DNA from: Opitutaceae bacterium
Lineage (GTDB): Bacteria > Verrucomicrobiota > Verrucomicrobiia > Opitutales > Opitutaceae
Assembly: GCA_016794625.1 (NCBI GenBank)
Contig: JAEUGY010000114.1
Coordinates: forward strand, 142,959 to 206,958
Direction of reading: 5' to 3'
DNA length: 64,000 bases
Made by a program: the position numbers and the translations under genes. A model generated the notes under the pieces. That model was not told where the DNA came from and did no database searches. It saw only the letters and a list, made by a program, of their open reading frames with translations. Each line of letters opens with the position of its first letter. Position 1 is the stretch's first letter. This document shows, in pieces, positions 41,969 through 51,927 of this stretch.

Positions 41969-44008
41969 TTAGCCCGGGCCGGCCCAGCGCAGGAGAACGA
42001 CAAAGAGACCGATGATCGCTCCGGAGATGGCGCAGCAGACCAGAAATCCGACCGTGTCCGTGCGATCCCACTTGGTGAACTCCCACGAGGAGTGACGGAA
42101 GAGCTTGGTATGGTCGAAGCGATCCGGCTGGCGCCGGGTGGCGGCCACCCCGGCCTCCTCCTCCTCCGGCGTGGCTCCCACCGGGGTCTTCATACGGCCA
42201 TAGAAGGCATTGACCCGCTCGGCGGCCGGCGGCCGGGTGAGCAGACTCACTCCGATCAGCAAGGCGAACGGAAAGAGCGCGTCGAAGAAGAAGCGCGCGG
42301 CGAACCGTCCGCTTGGCGTCATCGATTCCACGTGCACCCCCATCAGTCGCAGCGAGACCAGCTCCAGGTGCAGGCGCCCGCGTCCCTCCAGGGCACTCTG
42401 GGGATTGGTCGGATCGACGCGCACCACGCTGTCGAAGTAGATCGGTTCCGGCCGCCCGCGGGCGTCGACCGACCGCTGCACCAGCGTCTCGTGGGTGCGC
42501 AGGGCGGGCACATGCGTGAGCACGAGCGGCCCGGCCACGTTGATCAGAATGGCGCCCAGCACGCCGACCCAGGTGCCGGCCACCGTCAGCCGACGCCAGA
42601 AAAACATGAGCATGATGGCGGCGCCGAAAGGCACGCTTACCGTTTGCACCAGCAGGAGCGCGGACAGCAGGCTGTCCATGGACAGGGCGGCGATGATGCC
42701 GATAACCAGGGCGGCGAACATGGAGACCCGGCCCGCACCGACGGAGGCCGCCTCGCTGGCTCCCGGCCGCAGGGGACGATAGACATTGCGAACAAAGAGT
42801 GCGGCGATGGAGACCGTCTGTGCGGCCACGGTCGACATGTTGGCGGCGAGCACTCCGGTCAGCATCAGGCCCAACAATCCCGGCCCCAGGACCTGCCGCG
42901 ACAACGTGCCCCAAACGAGGTCCGGATCGGCCAGGGCGTTCTCGCCCTGATAGAGTGCCACTGCGATCAGGCCGACAAATGCCCACATGATGAACATCAG
43001 CCGCTTCGCGTAGGTGCCGCTGACGGCGCCAAAGCGGGCGGCGAATTCGTTCTTGGCCGACCCGCTGATCCCCATGTTGCCGATGATGCCATTGATCTGG
43101 ACCAGCGCCACCAACCCGATGGCAAAGAGTGACCAGGCCGTGATCTGCTGCTTGGCAGCGTCCGCCCCGATCAGTTCAAACATCGCGGCGGGCACCTTTT
43201 CCTGAAGGGCGCTGAACCCTCCGATTGCTGCCAGTCCCGCCGGGATGAGGATGATCGAAAAAGCGACGATGATCAGACTTTGCAGCACCTCGTTGACCGC
43301 AGTGGCGGCCATGCCCCCGAGGATCACGTACGCGCCGACGACAATCGTGTAGACGAGGTAGAACGGCAGCGGATCGAGCGCGGTGATGTAGCTCTTGAGC
43401 TCACCGCGGGCGTCCAGCTCGCGCAGCACCTTGAGACGTGCTTCCTCCGCCGCGGTGGCAGGACGGGCCTTGGTTGCCAGTTCCAGCTGCCGCAGCTCGC
43501 GGTGCCCCTCGATGGCGCTGCGCTCGGTCGCGGTCCAGCTCGCTTCCGGCTTCACAGCCAGGGCCGAGCTGATCTTGTAGGTCACCAGATTGCCGAACCC
43601 GATCACCACCACGATCGAGGCGATCATCTGGAAAACGGCGTAGAAGGAGGCCAGTTTGCGGCTGCCCAGGCGGTCCTCAAACAAGTCGGCGGTCGTGACC
43701 AACCGCACCCGCCGGAACCACAGGTTCATGAACCAGTAGTACGGGTTGAGAAAAATCAGCTGAAACCCCAGCCAGATGCCCGAAACCCCCTGCTGATACA
43801 CCATGCTGGCGGCGCTCACCGCCCCGTTGGCGTCGGTCGAGTTGCCGAAGTTGAGAAAGAACTGGTACACCTTGCCCAACTTTCGACCGGCCAGAAAGTA
43901 GTTCTCCTGACCTGAGCCGGCCTTTTTGGCCGCCCGCTGACCCAGAAAAATGACCAAGGCGAGGTAGCCGACGATGACGGCGAAATCCAGAAGATGAATG
44001 CCAAACAT
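41969..44008 (-). CDS. Sodium/solute symporter (SSS family)
   Basis: A 679-residue permease with about 14 helices. The SSS signature is present (ENYFLAGRKLGKVYQFFLNFGNSTDANG, SIWLGFQLIF). A soluble loop between helices 4 and 5 (EARLKVLRELDARGELK) and an extended C-terminus with one more helix make it longer than typical 500-600-residue members. The substrate is probably a sugar or organic acid, judged only by family. ATG 44008 is the start; a much longer open frame upstream is not family sequence. It diverges from the GT-C-like gene at 44303 across a 294-base gap with no clear promoter boxes. Confidence 0.87.
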   Translation of the reverse strand: MFGIHLLDFAVIVGYLALVIFLGQRAAKKAGSGQENYFLAGRKLGKVYQFFLNFGNSTDANGAVSAASMVYQQGVSGIWLGFQLIFLNPYYWFMNLWFRRVRLVTTADLFEDRLGSRKLASFYAVFQMIASIVVVIGFGNLVTYKISSALAVKPEASWTATERSAIEGHRELRQLELATKARPATAAEEARLKVLRELDARGELKSYITALDPLPFYLVYTIVVGAYVILGGMAATAVNEVLQSLIIVAFSIILIPAGLAAIGGFSALQEKVPAAMFELIGADAAKQQITAWSLFAIGLVALVQINGIIGNMGISGSAKNEFAARFGAVSGTYAKRLMFIMWAFVGLIAVALYQGENALADPDLVWGTLSRQVLGPGLLGLMLTGVLAANMSTVAAQTVSIAALFVRNVYRPLRPGASEAASVGAGRVSMFAALVIGIIAALSMDSLLSALLLVQTVSVPFGAAIMLMFFWRRLTVAGTWVGVLGAILINVAGPLVLTHVPALRTHETLVQRSVDARGRPEPIYFDSVVRVDPTNPQSALEGRGRLHLELVSLRLMGVHVESMTPSGRFAARFFFDALFPFALLIGVSLLTRPPAAERVNAFYGRMKTPVGATPEEEEAGVAATRRQPDRFDHTKLFRHSSWEFTKWDRTDTVGFLVCCAISGAIIGLFVVLLRWAGPG

Positions 44009-44302
44009 GGGGAAGGGGTTGAACGCGACTGACCGTGGGGCGGGCGAACTCCATCCTGAGGTCCCGGAGGGAGGCAACCGCAATCGCTCCCGGACCTTTT
44101 CCTCCCACCCGTCGGCTCCCGGCGCCACGTGGGCCGCCGGGGTGGCCATCCGTCCCGCCTGCAAAAGCGTGTGAAACTGATGCCGGGTCCGGGGTTGGGA
44201 CAAAGGTGTGGCGTGCAAGTGGTTGACACCCGAAAGGGCAGCCCTTCGCCTCGTCAGGTCGTTCGCGGGCGGACGTTTGTGATCCGATCTCGCATCGATG
44301 CC

Positions 44303-46297
44303 ATGACCCTCGTCCTCCTCACGCTCGTCAGTCTTCTGATTTGGGTGCACCTCGCCGCCGTGGCGTTGTTGGCCAGGAGCGTGGTGGGGAGTTACGCGAT
44401 GGCGCGGATCGGAGGGGGCCTGGCGGTCATGCTTGGGTTGTTTTGCCTTGAGCACTTTGTTGGTCTCGGCGCACGACCGCCGGTGGTGATCCTCACGGCG
44501 CCGCTTTGTCTCTGGCTCATTTGGCGGCAGCGGGCGGTGCTGCAAGAACATCGACAGGTGGAGGTGATGTTTGCGCTGGGGTTCTTCTATTGCCTGGCCT
44601 GGCGGTGCGCCTTTCCGGACATTGACCTGGAGGCCGAGCGGATCCCGGACCTGGTGTTTATCCAGGACTACATGACGGGCGGAAAACTCCCCGCCATGGA
44701 CCGCTGGCTGCCGCCGTTCGATGTCAGTTTTTATTATGGCTTCCAGCACTACGCGGCGGCGTGGATCGCGCGGGGCCTGGGTGTCGACAGTGGCGTCGCG
44801 TACCACCTTGGCTTTTCTGTGCTCGTGGGTCTGGTCACGGCCGCGGCAGGCTCCGCGGTCCGGGTCATTTGCGCGTGGAAGCCCGCGCCCTACCTCGTGA
44901 TCCTCGCGCTGCTGGTCGGAGGCAATGGCATCAGTGTCGGCCTGCCGGCCCTGCTCCAGAAGGGTCCGGAGCTGTTTCAGAGTTCCCGGTTTCTTGGCTT
45001 TCACGTGGGTGACCACGAATGGAACGCGCTCGGCCGGGCGATCGGCTGGACCTTCAATCCCGGGCCGGACGAGCTGGCGCCCGAGTTCCCGATGGATGCG
45101 TTCAGCTACCTCATCTACATCGGAGAGTATCACCCACCCTTGTTCGGATTTCTCCTGCTGGGCCTGTCCGCCCTCGTGATCGCCACCTTGGAACGGGGCA
45201 GCCAGGGACGGGAGCGGAGCTGGGCATTCGCTCTGCTCGCCGCGACGGTGCCCGTGGCTCTGATTGGCAATGTCTGGGTCGCGCCGCTGCAGGCCATCCT
45301 CGTCGTGTGCGTGTGCGCTTATCGCTCCAGTCGCCGTGAGTTTGACTGGGTCGGGCCGACCCTGGCGGGCGGGTTGGGAGCGGCGGGCCTGTGTGCGCCG
45401 CATCTGATTGCCTTTGCGAGCCAGCCGATCACCCAGCAGTCCTCACTCAAATTGACGTCGCTGGCGGAACGTACGCCGATCGGTCAGTGGGTGCTGATGT
45501 TCTGGCCTGTGCTCCTGCTCCTCGTGCTGGGCATTTGGAGCCGGCGGCGCCCGGGCTTTACGCTCTTTCTGACGGTGACCTGGGCGTTGCTCCTGATCTT
45601 TGCCGATGTCGTCTTCAATGACGACCTGCTCGGCGGCACCTGGAATCGCTACAACAGCACGCTCAAGTGGTGGCCGTGGATCTATGCCGGCATGATCATC
45701 ACGCTTGCGGCGAACAATCTCGATTCGCCCAGCCGGTTCTGCCGCTGGGGCACGGTCCTGGGCTTGATCACCATGAGCCTCTATGGCGGCCGGCTCGCGC
45801 ACGCCTTTGTCGTGCGCGAAAAGCCATCGGCCTTCAAACTCTCCGGCCACCACTGGATCACCCAGCATCAGGTCAATAACAACGTGGTGCGCGCCCTCGC
45901 GTCCCGACCCGACGGCATCGCACTGGAAAGCGGACCGGTCCGCGAGAACTCGGAGCACAGCGTGCTCACGCTCTTCGGTGGCAAACAGGCCTATCTCGGA
46001 TGGGTCGCCCATCAGGACGTCTTCTGGCGCGATGGGCACCCGGAGATTGAGCGCCGACGCCGTGAGATCGAAGCCTTCTATTCCAACCGCATGCCCGATC
46101 CTCTGGACTGGCTGGTCCGCCGCGACATCCGGTACGTGCTCTGGCTGCAGCGGGACAATGGCGACAGCAATCGCCTCTATCGGATTCTGGGCGACAAGAT
46201 CGCGTCCGAGTATGAGTGGTACGGCGTGTTGGGCGAGGATGACGGCTGGCGGATCGGTTTTTGGGAGCGCAAGGTGGTGCCGGCCCGGCGCGAGTAG
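44303..46297 (+). CDS. GT-C-like/DUF2298 (YYY) polytopic membrane protein
   Basis: A 664-residue protein with a dozen hydrophobic helices. A conserved loop (PDIDLEAERIPDLVFIQDYMTGGKLPAMDRWLPP then FDVSFYYGFQHYAAAW) recalls the DUF2298/YYY family and GT-C glycosyltransferases, which use polyprenyl-linked sugars. The C-terminal soluble part (about 540-664) has IRYVLWLQRDN and a Trp-rich end. ATG 44303 is chosen because a membrane segment begins at once. It is a possible membrane glycosyltransferase; catalysis is unproven. It precedes the MoxR operon by 104 bases. Confidence 0.6.
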   Translation: MTLVLLTLVSLLIWVHLAAVALLARSVVGSYAMARIGGGLAVMLGLFCLEHFVGLGARPPVVILTAPLCLWLIWRQRAVLQEHRQVEVMFALGFFYCLAWRCAFPDIDLEAERIPDLVFIQDYMTGGKLPAMDRWLPPFDVSFYYGFQHYAAAWIARGLGVDSGVAYHLGFSVLVGLVTAAAGSAVRVICAWKPAPYLVILALLVGGNGISVGLPALLQKGPELFQSSRFLGFHVGDHEWNALGRAIGWTFNPGPDELAPEFPMDAFSYLIYIGEYHPPLFGFLLLGLSALVIATLERGSQGRERSWAFALLAATVPVALIGNVWVAPLQAILVVCVCAYRSSRREFDWVGPTLAGGLGAAGLCAPHLIAFASQPITQQSSLKLTSLAERTPIGQWVLMFWPVLLLLVLGIWSRRRPGFTLFLTVTWALLLIFADVVFNDDLLGGTWNRYNSTLKWWPWIYAGMIITLAANNLDSPSRFCRWGTVLGLITMSLYGGRLAHAFVVREKPSAFKLSGHHWITQHQVNNNVVRALASRPDGIALESGPVRENSEHSVLTLFGGKQAYLGWVAHQDVFWRDGHPEIERRRREIEAFYSNRMPDPLDWLVRRDIRYVLWLQRDNGDSNRLYRILGDKIASEYEWYGVLGEDDGWRIGFWERKVVPARRE

Positions 46298-46401
46298 TCG
46301 GGCTCGCCGCAGGGGTCTTGCCTCGCCCCGTCCGATGACCCTTGCTCGACGGCAACGTCCGCGCTGAATCCGACTGATCGCGATCCCATCCCGCTTTTGC
46401 C

Positions 46402-47988
46402 ATGGCCGTCTTCTCCCTCTTCCAGAAAGTCTCCCAGGCACCCACCAATCCGCAACCGGCGCCGCCGGTCCGGACCTTTGACGTCGCCGACCTCTACCGC
46501 GGCCCGCTGGCCGATGGACCCGCGGCGGAGGACCCCGCCGGAGCCGCGCCGCTCGACGAGAAACTGCGCCAGGCTTACTTCTGGATCGTCAACTCGGCGA
46601 TCATCAGCCCGCATTACGATGTTGAATACAACGAGGGTCCATCGGGCGACTTCACGGTGGGCGACACCAAGAGCCGTCTCACCCTGCCGTCCGCCCAGAG
46701 CTACTCGAGTTTCGTGCTGCTGCCGCTGCTGACCTTCGCCACGCGGCGGAAATGTCTCTTCATCGGCGGTCCCGGCCGCGGCAAGACCGCCAGCGCCCTC
46801 CTCATGGGCGTTCTCGCGGGCTATCCCGTGCGCGAGGTCCGCCGGGCCATGCAGCACGGGCACCCGCAGATGACCATCGCCGACCTGCTGGGCAATCCGC
46901 TCCCGGCCGACTTGGTGGGCGCGCAGAAGATGGAGGACATCCGCATCGCCTGGCGCAAGTGGCTGGGGCTGCGCGTGAAGATCATCGACGAGTACAACCG
47001 CATCCCCACCCGCACCCAGAGCGCCCTGCTCACGGTGATGGGCGACGGCTACGCGGAGCTGCTCGACCACATCTTCGAATGCCCGGAATCCGCCTGGTAT
47101 CTGACGGCCAATGACGATCAGGGCGGCGGCACCTACCAGGTGATCGAGGCCTTGCGCGACCGCATCGATGTCATCGTCCAGGCGCTCGCCTTCAATCCCC
47201 GGTTTCTCGGCGACCTGCTGGCGCGCATCGAGGACGACCTCCGTCCAGAGGAGGTCGTGCCCCGCGCCATCGTCTTCACCGAGGCCGAGATCGACCGGCT
47301 GCAGACGGAGATTCGTGCGGTTGCGTTCCCGACCGATGTCCGGCGCCGCATCGAGTTTTTCGCCAGCCAGTTTGAGTTTTGCGAATTGGGTGGGGCGCAG
47401 TTTGAGTACAAGACCAAGGATACCGCCCGGCTGGCCGGCACGGACTGGGCCGCCCTGTCCGCCCAGGACAACGGGCGCGACCGCCTGAAGGACCTGGGCT
47501 GCCAGACGCGCAACGGACTCTCCGTGCGCAACCTCATGACCCTGCTCATCTACGCCAAGGCCATGGCCTACTTCCGGGGTCACCGCACCGTCGACCTGGA
47601 AGACGTCCGGCAGGTGTTGCCTTTCGTGCTCCACGCCAAACTGCAGCCCGACCTGGAAGCGCCGTTCTTCGATGCCCCGGGCAACGCCTCGCTCCGTCAG
47701 GATCGCATCGGCTGGCTGCGGCGGCTTTTCGACCTCGCCTGCACCGAGTACGACCGCCTCGACCTCGACCGCGACGATCCCGCGGGGGCGCTGGCAACCG
47801 AGTTTCGTCGCGGACTGGAAGGGGTGTCCGAACCGGAGGTCCGCAACCGCCTCGCCCGCATCGAGCGCCTCATCAGCGAGTGGGCGCGGGGCGGCAAGTT
47901 GTATGGACATCTCTACGACGACTTGCTGCAGCTCAAATACCTGCACCAGCGCTACACCAACTACCTGCGGTGGTTGAAGACCCAGTGA
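46402..47988 (+). CDS. MoxR-family AAA+ ATPase
   Basis: A 528-residue AAA+ protein. Walker A is at 122-129 (GGPGRGKT) and Walker B has Asp196-Glu197 (IIDEYNRIP), followed by the sensor 1 region (WYLTANDD). The arginine-rich lid helices lie C-terminally. An N-terminal extension of about 110 residues and a C-terminal helical extension make it larger than usual MoxR proteins. Such ATPases work with vWA proteins as chaperones that remodel or insert cofactors into targets. It is first in the eight-gene operon; the next gene starts after one base. Confidence 0.9.
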   Translation: MAVFSLFQKVSQAPTNPQPAPPVRTFDVADLYRGPLADGPAAEDPAGAAPLDEKLRQAYFWIVNSAIISPHYDVEYNEGPSGDFTVGDTKSRLTLPSAQSYSSFVLLPLLTFATRRKCLFIGGPGRGKTASALLMGVLAGYPVREVRRAMQHGHPQMTIADLLGNPLPADLVGAQKMEDIRIAWRKWLGLRVKIIDEYNRIPTRTQSALLTVMGDGYAELLDHIFECPESAWYLTANDDQGGGTYQVIEALRDRIDVIVQALAFNPRFLGDLLARIEDDLRPEEVVPRAIVFTEAEIDRLQTEIRAVAFPTDVRRRIEFFASQFEFCELGGAQFEYKTKDTARLAGTDWAALSAQDNGRDRLKDLGCQTRNGLSVRNLMTLLIYAKAMAYFRGHRTVDLEDVRQVLPFVLHAKLQPDLEAPFFDAPGNASLRQDRIGWLRRLFDLACTEYDRLDLDRDDPAGALATEFRRGLEGVSEPEVRNRLARIERLISEWARGGKLYGHLYDDLLQLKYLHQRYTNYLRWLKTQ

Positions 47989-47989
47989 C

Positions 47990-49006
47990 GTGAATGCCGC
48001 CTTTTCCCGGGTGCTCGCGTCCGCGCGGGCCGACTTCAACCGGCGCTTTGTCGAGGCGCGACACCGCTACCCCGAGCTGACGCCGGAGCGGTTTGCCGCG
48101 GTGCTGCAGGGACCCGGTGATGCCATAGTCGCCGCGGCCGAGCAGGCTGCGCCCGGATCGGCCGGGGCGGTCGCCCAGGGCGTGTACGATGCCGCCTTGC
48201 TGCTGGTCGGCCAGCGCCTGGCGGGTCCGGACGCCCGCCACCCCTGGATCCAGGCGGCGTGGACGGACGTGCTTCCCCGCCTCGGTGGTCTCGTGGCGGC
48301 GGCGCCGGAGCGCCTGATTGCGGCACTCAGCAACGCCGCCGGCCAGGTGGCGGCGACCCCGGGGGCGAGTCCGGAACGGTGGATCGCCTTGATGCGTGAC
48401 CTGGGTCCCTCCTGTGGTTCGGTCGAGGACCTGCTTGCGCTGGGCCAGCTGGCGGCCTGGCGGTCGGGCTTGTCCCACTACCGGGCAGGGGCCCTGGCGG
48501 CGGCGGACCGGCTGCCCGCGGCGATCGCGCTGGCGGTGGTCGACGCGCCACCCGGATCCGACTGGCCCGTAGTGCGCACCGACTTGCAGCGCAATGTCTG
48601 GCACCAACCCGGAGGTCGACACGAACCCTCGCGCCTGCGGGTCGCGGCCAGGGTCGGAGCGTTCCGCGGATTCGGCGGGTTGTTTTCGCAGCCGCCTCGT
48701 ATCGCCGTTGCCCAGGGCCACTGGCTGGTTTTGGCCGATGGGAGCGCATGGCACCTCATCGCGGACGCCTGGGGCGCGACCCTGCATCGAGCCGAAGTGC
48801 CGAAGGATGGCCCGACACCGCTCCCCGCATATGGCGCGCTGCCGGACGGACTCCGACTTCAGGGCGGAGTGCTCCGGCGCGGCCGCGAGGAGCTCGACCT
48901 CGGCGAGCTGGGCGCCCTCACCAGTCACGCGGTGAGCGGCGATGGCGCGACCCTCGCGGTTACCGGTGATGGCACCCACGCGGTGGTGCTCATTGCGTTG
49001 AACTGA
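47990..49006 (+). CDS. Putative propeller-like partner of the MoxR-vWA system
   Basis: A 338-residue protein that I do not recognise by direct motif. Residues 1-190 are helical and Ala/Leu-rich. Residues about 220-338 are beta-rich with strand-turn repeats (WLVLADGSAWHLI, GVLRRGREELDL, HAVSGDGATLAVTGDGTHAVVLIAL) that look like propeller blades. Its place between MoxR and vWA genes fits the third, fast-evolving beta-propeller (bpX) member of computationally described MoxR-vWA-propeller ternary systems. GTG 47990 starts one base after the ATPase stop. The assignment rests mainly on context. Confidence 0.5.
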   Translation: MNAAFSRVLASARADFNRRFVEARHRYPELTPERFAAVLQGPGDAIVAAAEQAAPGSAGAVAQGVYDAALLLVGQRLAGPDARHPWIQAAWTDVLPRLGGLVAAAPERLIAALSNAAGQVAATPGASPERWIALMRDLGPSCGSVEDLLALGQLAAWRSGLSHYRAGALAAADRLPAAIALAVVDAPPGSDWPVVRTDLQRNVWHQPGGRHEPSRLRVAARVGAFRGFGGLFSQPPRIAVAQGHWLVLADGSAWHLIADAWGATLHRAEVPKDGPTPLPAYGALPDGLRLQGGVLRRGREELDLGELGALTSHAVSGDGATLAVTGDGTHAVVLIALN

Positions 49007-49021
49007 CCCGCAAGCGTTCCG

Positions 49022-50872
49022 ATGGCCTCGACCCCGCTCCTCTCGTTGCGCGACCGCTGGCTCGCCGCCTGGCCCCGGGCGCTCGCGTGTTGGAGCCGGC
49101 ACACCCGACTGCGCGAACCGCTGCTGTGTCTGGAGGAGAAAACGGCCGTGGCGGAGGGACTGCAGGGGAGTTTCGCCATGATCCGCCTCCGCGACCAGGC
49201 CATCGTCGTGAACTTGGCCGAGGTGGCGGCGCGCAACCTTGGTGACTATGCGGTCGAGGTCCTCGCCCACGAGATTGGCCACCACGTGCTCGCGCCCGCC
49301 ACCCTGACCGACCACCTGCGCATGCTGGCGCGCATGCAACGGGCCCTGCCCACGTTGGAGGCCCACGCCCCGATGCTGGCCAACCTTTACACGGACCTGT
49401 TGATCAACGACCGGCTGCAGCGCAGTTCGGAGCTGCGGCTGGCCGAGGTTTACCGCGCCCTCCGCTCGGAGGGAAAGGCCGCGGGGGCCGTGTGGACCTT
49501 GTACGTGCGCATCTACGAAGTCCTCTGGAGCCTCCCGCGCGGCTCGCTCGGAGGCGGCGCGACCGATGACCACCTGGAGGGCGATGCGTGGCTCGGGGCG
49601 CGGCTGGTCCGCGTGTATGCACGCGATTTCCTGCGCGGGAGCGGCCGATTCGCGGCGTTGCTCCTGCCCCATCTCGTGGCGGATGCAAAGAACGCGGCCG
49701 CCGCAATGGCGGGCTGGCACGATACCCGCGGGGCCGGAGCCGGCGGCGAACCCCTGGGTGCGGTGGAGGAGGAGGCCGACGAGCGGGACGCTCCGCATCC
49801 CGCCTCCGATCCCGTGCTCACCGGTGAGGACGCCATACCGGACGGGGAGCAGGCCGCGCCGGACGGGCGTATCCAACGGACTCGTCCAGTTTCGACACCC
49901 TCCCCGGTCGATCAGGCGAAGGGACAAGCACGCGAGCCGTTTGAGTACGGTCAGATTCTCCGTTCCGCGGGCCTGAGCCTCACCGACCACGAGGTGGCCG
50001 TGCGCTACTACCGGGAGCGCGCCCGGCCTCACCTCATTGCCTTCCCCCGCCGTCCCCGCCCCGAGGGCACCGATCCGTTGCCGGAGGGACTCGAGCCCTG
50101 GGACATCGGCCAGCCCTTCGACCAGATCGACTGGCTTCAGAGCATGCTGCTCAGCCCCAGTGTCATCCCCGGGATGACACTCGTGCAGCGCACCTGGGGT
50201 GTATCCGAAGGAGCATCACCGAGCGCCCTGCCGCTGGACCTCGATCTCTATGTCGACAGCTCCGGCTCGATGCCCAATCCGCAGGTGCGGGTGTCGTACC
50301 TGGCGCTCGCCGGTGCCATCCTGTGTCTTTCCGCGCTGCGGGCCGGAGGACGCGTACAGGTCACGCTCTGGAGCGGGCGCAACGAGTTTATCGCCACGCC
50401 GGGTTTCTGCCGCGACGAGTTTGAAATCCTGCGCGTTTTGACCGGCTTCTTCGGTGGCGGCACGCAGTTTCCCCTTCATCGGTTGCGTGAGACCTATGCC
50501 GGGCGCCGGCCGACGGATCGGCCGGCACATGTCATGGTGATTTCCGACGATGGGGTTTCGACGATGTTTGACAGCGATGATGAAACGGGCACCTCCGGCT
50601 GGACCGTGGCAGCCCGTGCGCTCGCGAAGGCGGGTGGTGGCGGCACGCTCGTGCTCAACCTGCCCGAGGAGTGGGAACAGGCTCGCGCGGAGCCCAATCC
50701 GTTGAATCCCTATGCAACCATCCGGCGCGCGCGGGACGAGCACGGGTGGCACGTCCACGCTGTGGCGACCTGGGAACAGCTCGTCCGCTTCGCCCAGGAG
50801 TTCAGCCGCCGTCGTTTCGCCCGAGACGATGTCGCGCCACCGACGGCCGTGGCTGGGAGGGGCGAACCATGA
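49022..50872 (+). CDS. vWA domain protein with an N-terminal HExxH metallopeptidase-like domain
   Basis: A 616-residue protein. The N-terminal domain has His83-Glu-Ile-Gly-His87 and a downstream acidic position in TDLLIND (Asp125), an arrangement known from DUF2201-type peptidases fused to vWA. A Gly/Glu/Asp-rich linker spans about 235-310. The C-terminal vWA domain has a complete MIDAS start, Asp412-Ser414-Ser416 (DSSGS), and later acidic residues (MVISDDG). It would bind a partner through metal and may cut or remodel it under control of the MoxR ATPase. Its stop overlaps the radical SAM start (ATGA). Confidence 0.8.
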   Translation: MASTPLLSLRDRWLAAWPRALACWSRHTRLREPLLCLEEKTAVAEGLQGSFAMIRLRDQAIVVNLAEVAARNLGDYAVEVLAHEIGHHVLAPATLTDHLRMLARMQRALPTLEAHAPMLANLYTDLLINDRLQRSSELRLAEVYRALRSEGKAAGAVWTLYVRIYEVLWSLPRGSLGGGATDDHLEGDAWLGARLVRVYARDFLRGSGRFAALLLPHLVADAKNAAAAMAGWHDTRGAGAGGEPLGAVEEEADERDAPHPASDPVLTGEDAIPDGEQAAPDGRIQRTRPVSTPSPVDQAKGQAREPFEYGQILRSAGLSLTDHEVAVRYYRERARPHLIAFPRRPRPEGTDPLPEGLEPWDIGQPFDQIDWLQSMLLSPSVIPGMTLVQRTWGVSEGASPSALPLDLDLYVDSSGSMPNPQVRVSYLALAGAILCLSALRAGGRVQVTLWSGRNEFIATPGFCRDEFEILRVLTGFFGGGTQFPLHRLRETYAGRRPTDRPAHVMVISDDGVSTMFDSDDETGTSGWTVAARALAKAGGGGTLVLNLPEEWEQARAEPNPLNPYATIRRARDEHGWHVHAVATWEQLVRFAQEFSRRRFARDDVAPPTAVAGRGEP

Positions 50873-51927
50873 TCGTCGTGTGGCGCATCACCGAGCGGTG
50901 CAATCTGGCCTGTCCCTTTTGCGCCTATGATCGCACGCTCACCCGCGGGCGTCGGACCATGGATGCCACCGCGGCGCGCGGCATCGTGGCACGACTGGCG
51001 GAGTATCAGGAGACCACCGGCGATCCGGTCTTGCTCAGCTGGCTGGGGGGCGAGCCCATGCTCTGGCCGGAGTTTGAGGCAATTAGCCGCGAGGCCGTCG
51101 CCCGCGGTCTTCGACTCAGCGTGACCACGAATGGCACCCTGCTGACCCGTCCCGCAATCCGAACGCTCCTCGGCACCTTGTTTGCGGAGGTCACGGTCAG
51201 CGTCGACGGACTCGCGCCCACCCACGACCGTCTGCGCGGCTGGCCGGGCGGCTATGCGGTGCTGGCACAGTCGGTGCGCGCGCTGGCCGACGAGAAGGTG
51301 CGAAACGGACAAGGTCCAAAACTGCGGGTGAACACCGTGTTGATGCACCGAACCTGGAAGGAGTTTTCCGCCTTATGCGAGGACGTGGCCGGCTGGGGGG
51401 TCGAGGAAATCACGTTCAATCAGCTTGGAGGCAATGATCGCCCGGAATTCCATCCCGCGCATCGGCTCACGCCCGAAGATGTCGAAGGGTTTGTCGCCGC
51501 CTTGCCGGGTGTGCGCGAGCGGGCGGGGGAGCGTGGCCTGAGGGTGGTCGGAGGCGACGCCTACCTCCGCCGCCTGCGGGCGACAAGCCGCGGCCTTGCG
51601 CTGCCGGTGGAGGACTGCGGGCCCGGGGAGCGCTTCTGGTTCATCGACGAACGCGGCCGCGTCGCACCGTGCAGCTTCACCGTGGAGGGCTACGGCGTCC
51701 CCTGGGTGGACCTTGCCACCGTGGCGGAGTGGCGGGAGTTGCCGGCGCGCTTCCGCCAGGCTCGCGCGCTTCGGCGGCTTTCTCCGTGCGACGATTGCCA
51801 CAGCACGCAGGTGTGTGAGAAGTTTGCCGGCCGACAAACCGGACCGTACGTGCCGGTCGCTGCGTTGGCTCCCGAACAGGCTGTCCCTTTGCCCTCTGTC
51901 ATGGTTGAACCGTGTCCCGCAGGATGA
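50869..51927 (+). CDS. Radical SAM protein with a SPASM-like C-terminus
   Basis: A 352-residue protein. The 4Fe-4S site is Cys11-x3-Cys15-x2-Cys18 (RCNLACPFC), and the SAM region GGEP appears in WLGGEPMLW. A C-terminal cysteine cluster (DCGPGER, APCSF, SPCDDCHSTQVCEKF) resembles a SPASM/twitch motif that holds auxiliary clusters in peptide-modifying enzymes. The start ATG overlaps the vWA stop and its stop overlaps the next start, so it is translationally coupled on both sides. It may modify a peptide or protein that the MoxR-vWA pair handles; the target is unknown. Confidence 0.85.
   Translation: MIVVWRITERCNLACPFCAYDRTLTRGRRTMDATAARGIVARLAEYQETTGDPVLLSWLGGEPMLWPEFEAISREAVARGLRLSVTTNGTLLTRPAIRTLLGTLFAEVTVSVDGLAPTHDRLRGWPGGYAVLAQSVRALADEKVRNGQGPKLRVNTVLMHRTWKEFSALCEDVAGWGVEEITFNQLGGNDRPEFHPAHRLTPEDVEGFVAALPGVRERAGERGLRVVGGDAYLRRLRATSRGLALPVEDCGPGERFWFIDERGRVAPCSFTVEGYGVPWVDLATVAEWRELPARFRQARALRRLSPCDDCHSTQVCEKFAGRQTGPYVPVAALAPEQAVPLPSVMVEPCPAG

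Noticed and set aside
44009..45403. A longer reading frame extending the symporter upstream by 465 residues
   Set aside because: It crosses the divergent GT-C-like gene, is polar and repetitive, and the symporter family begins at the ATG at 44008.
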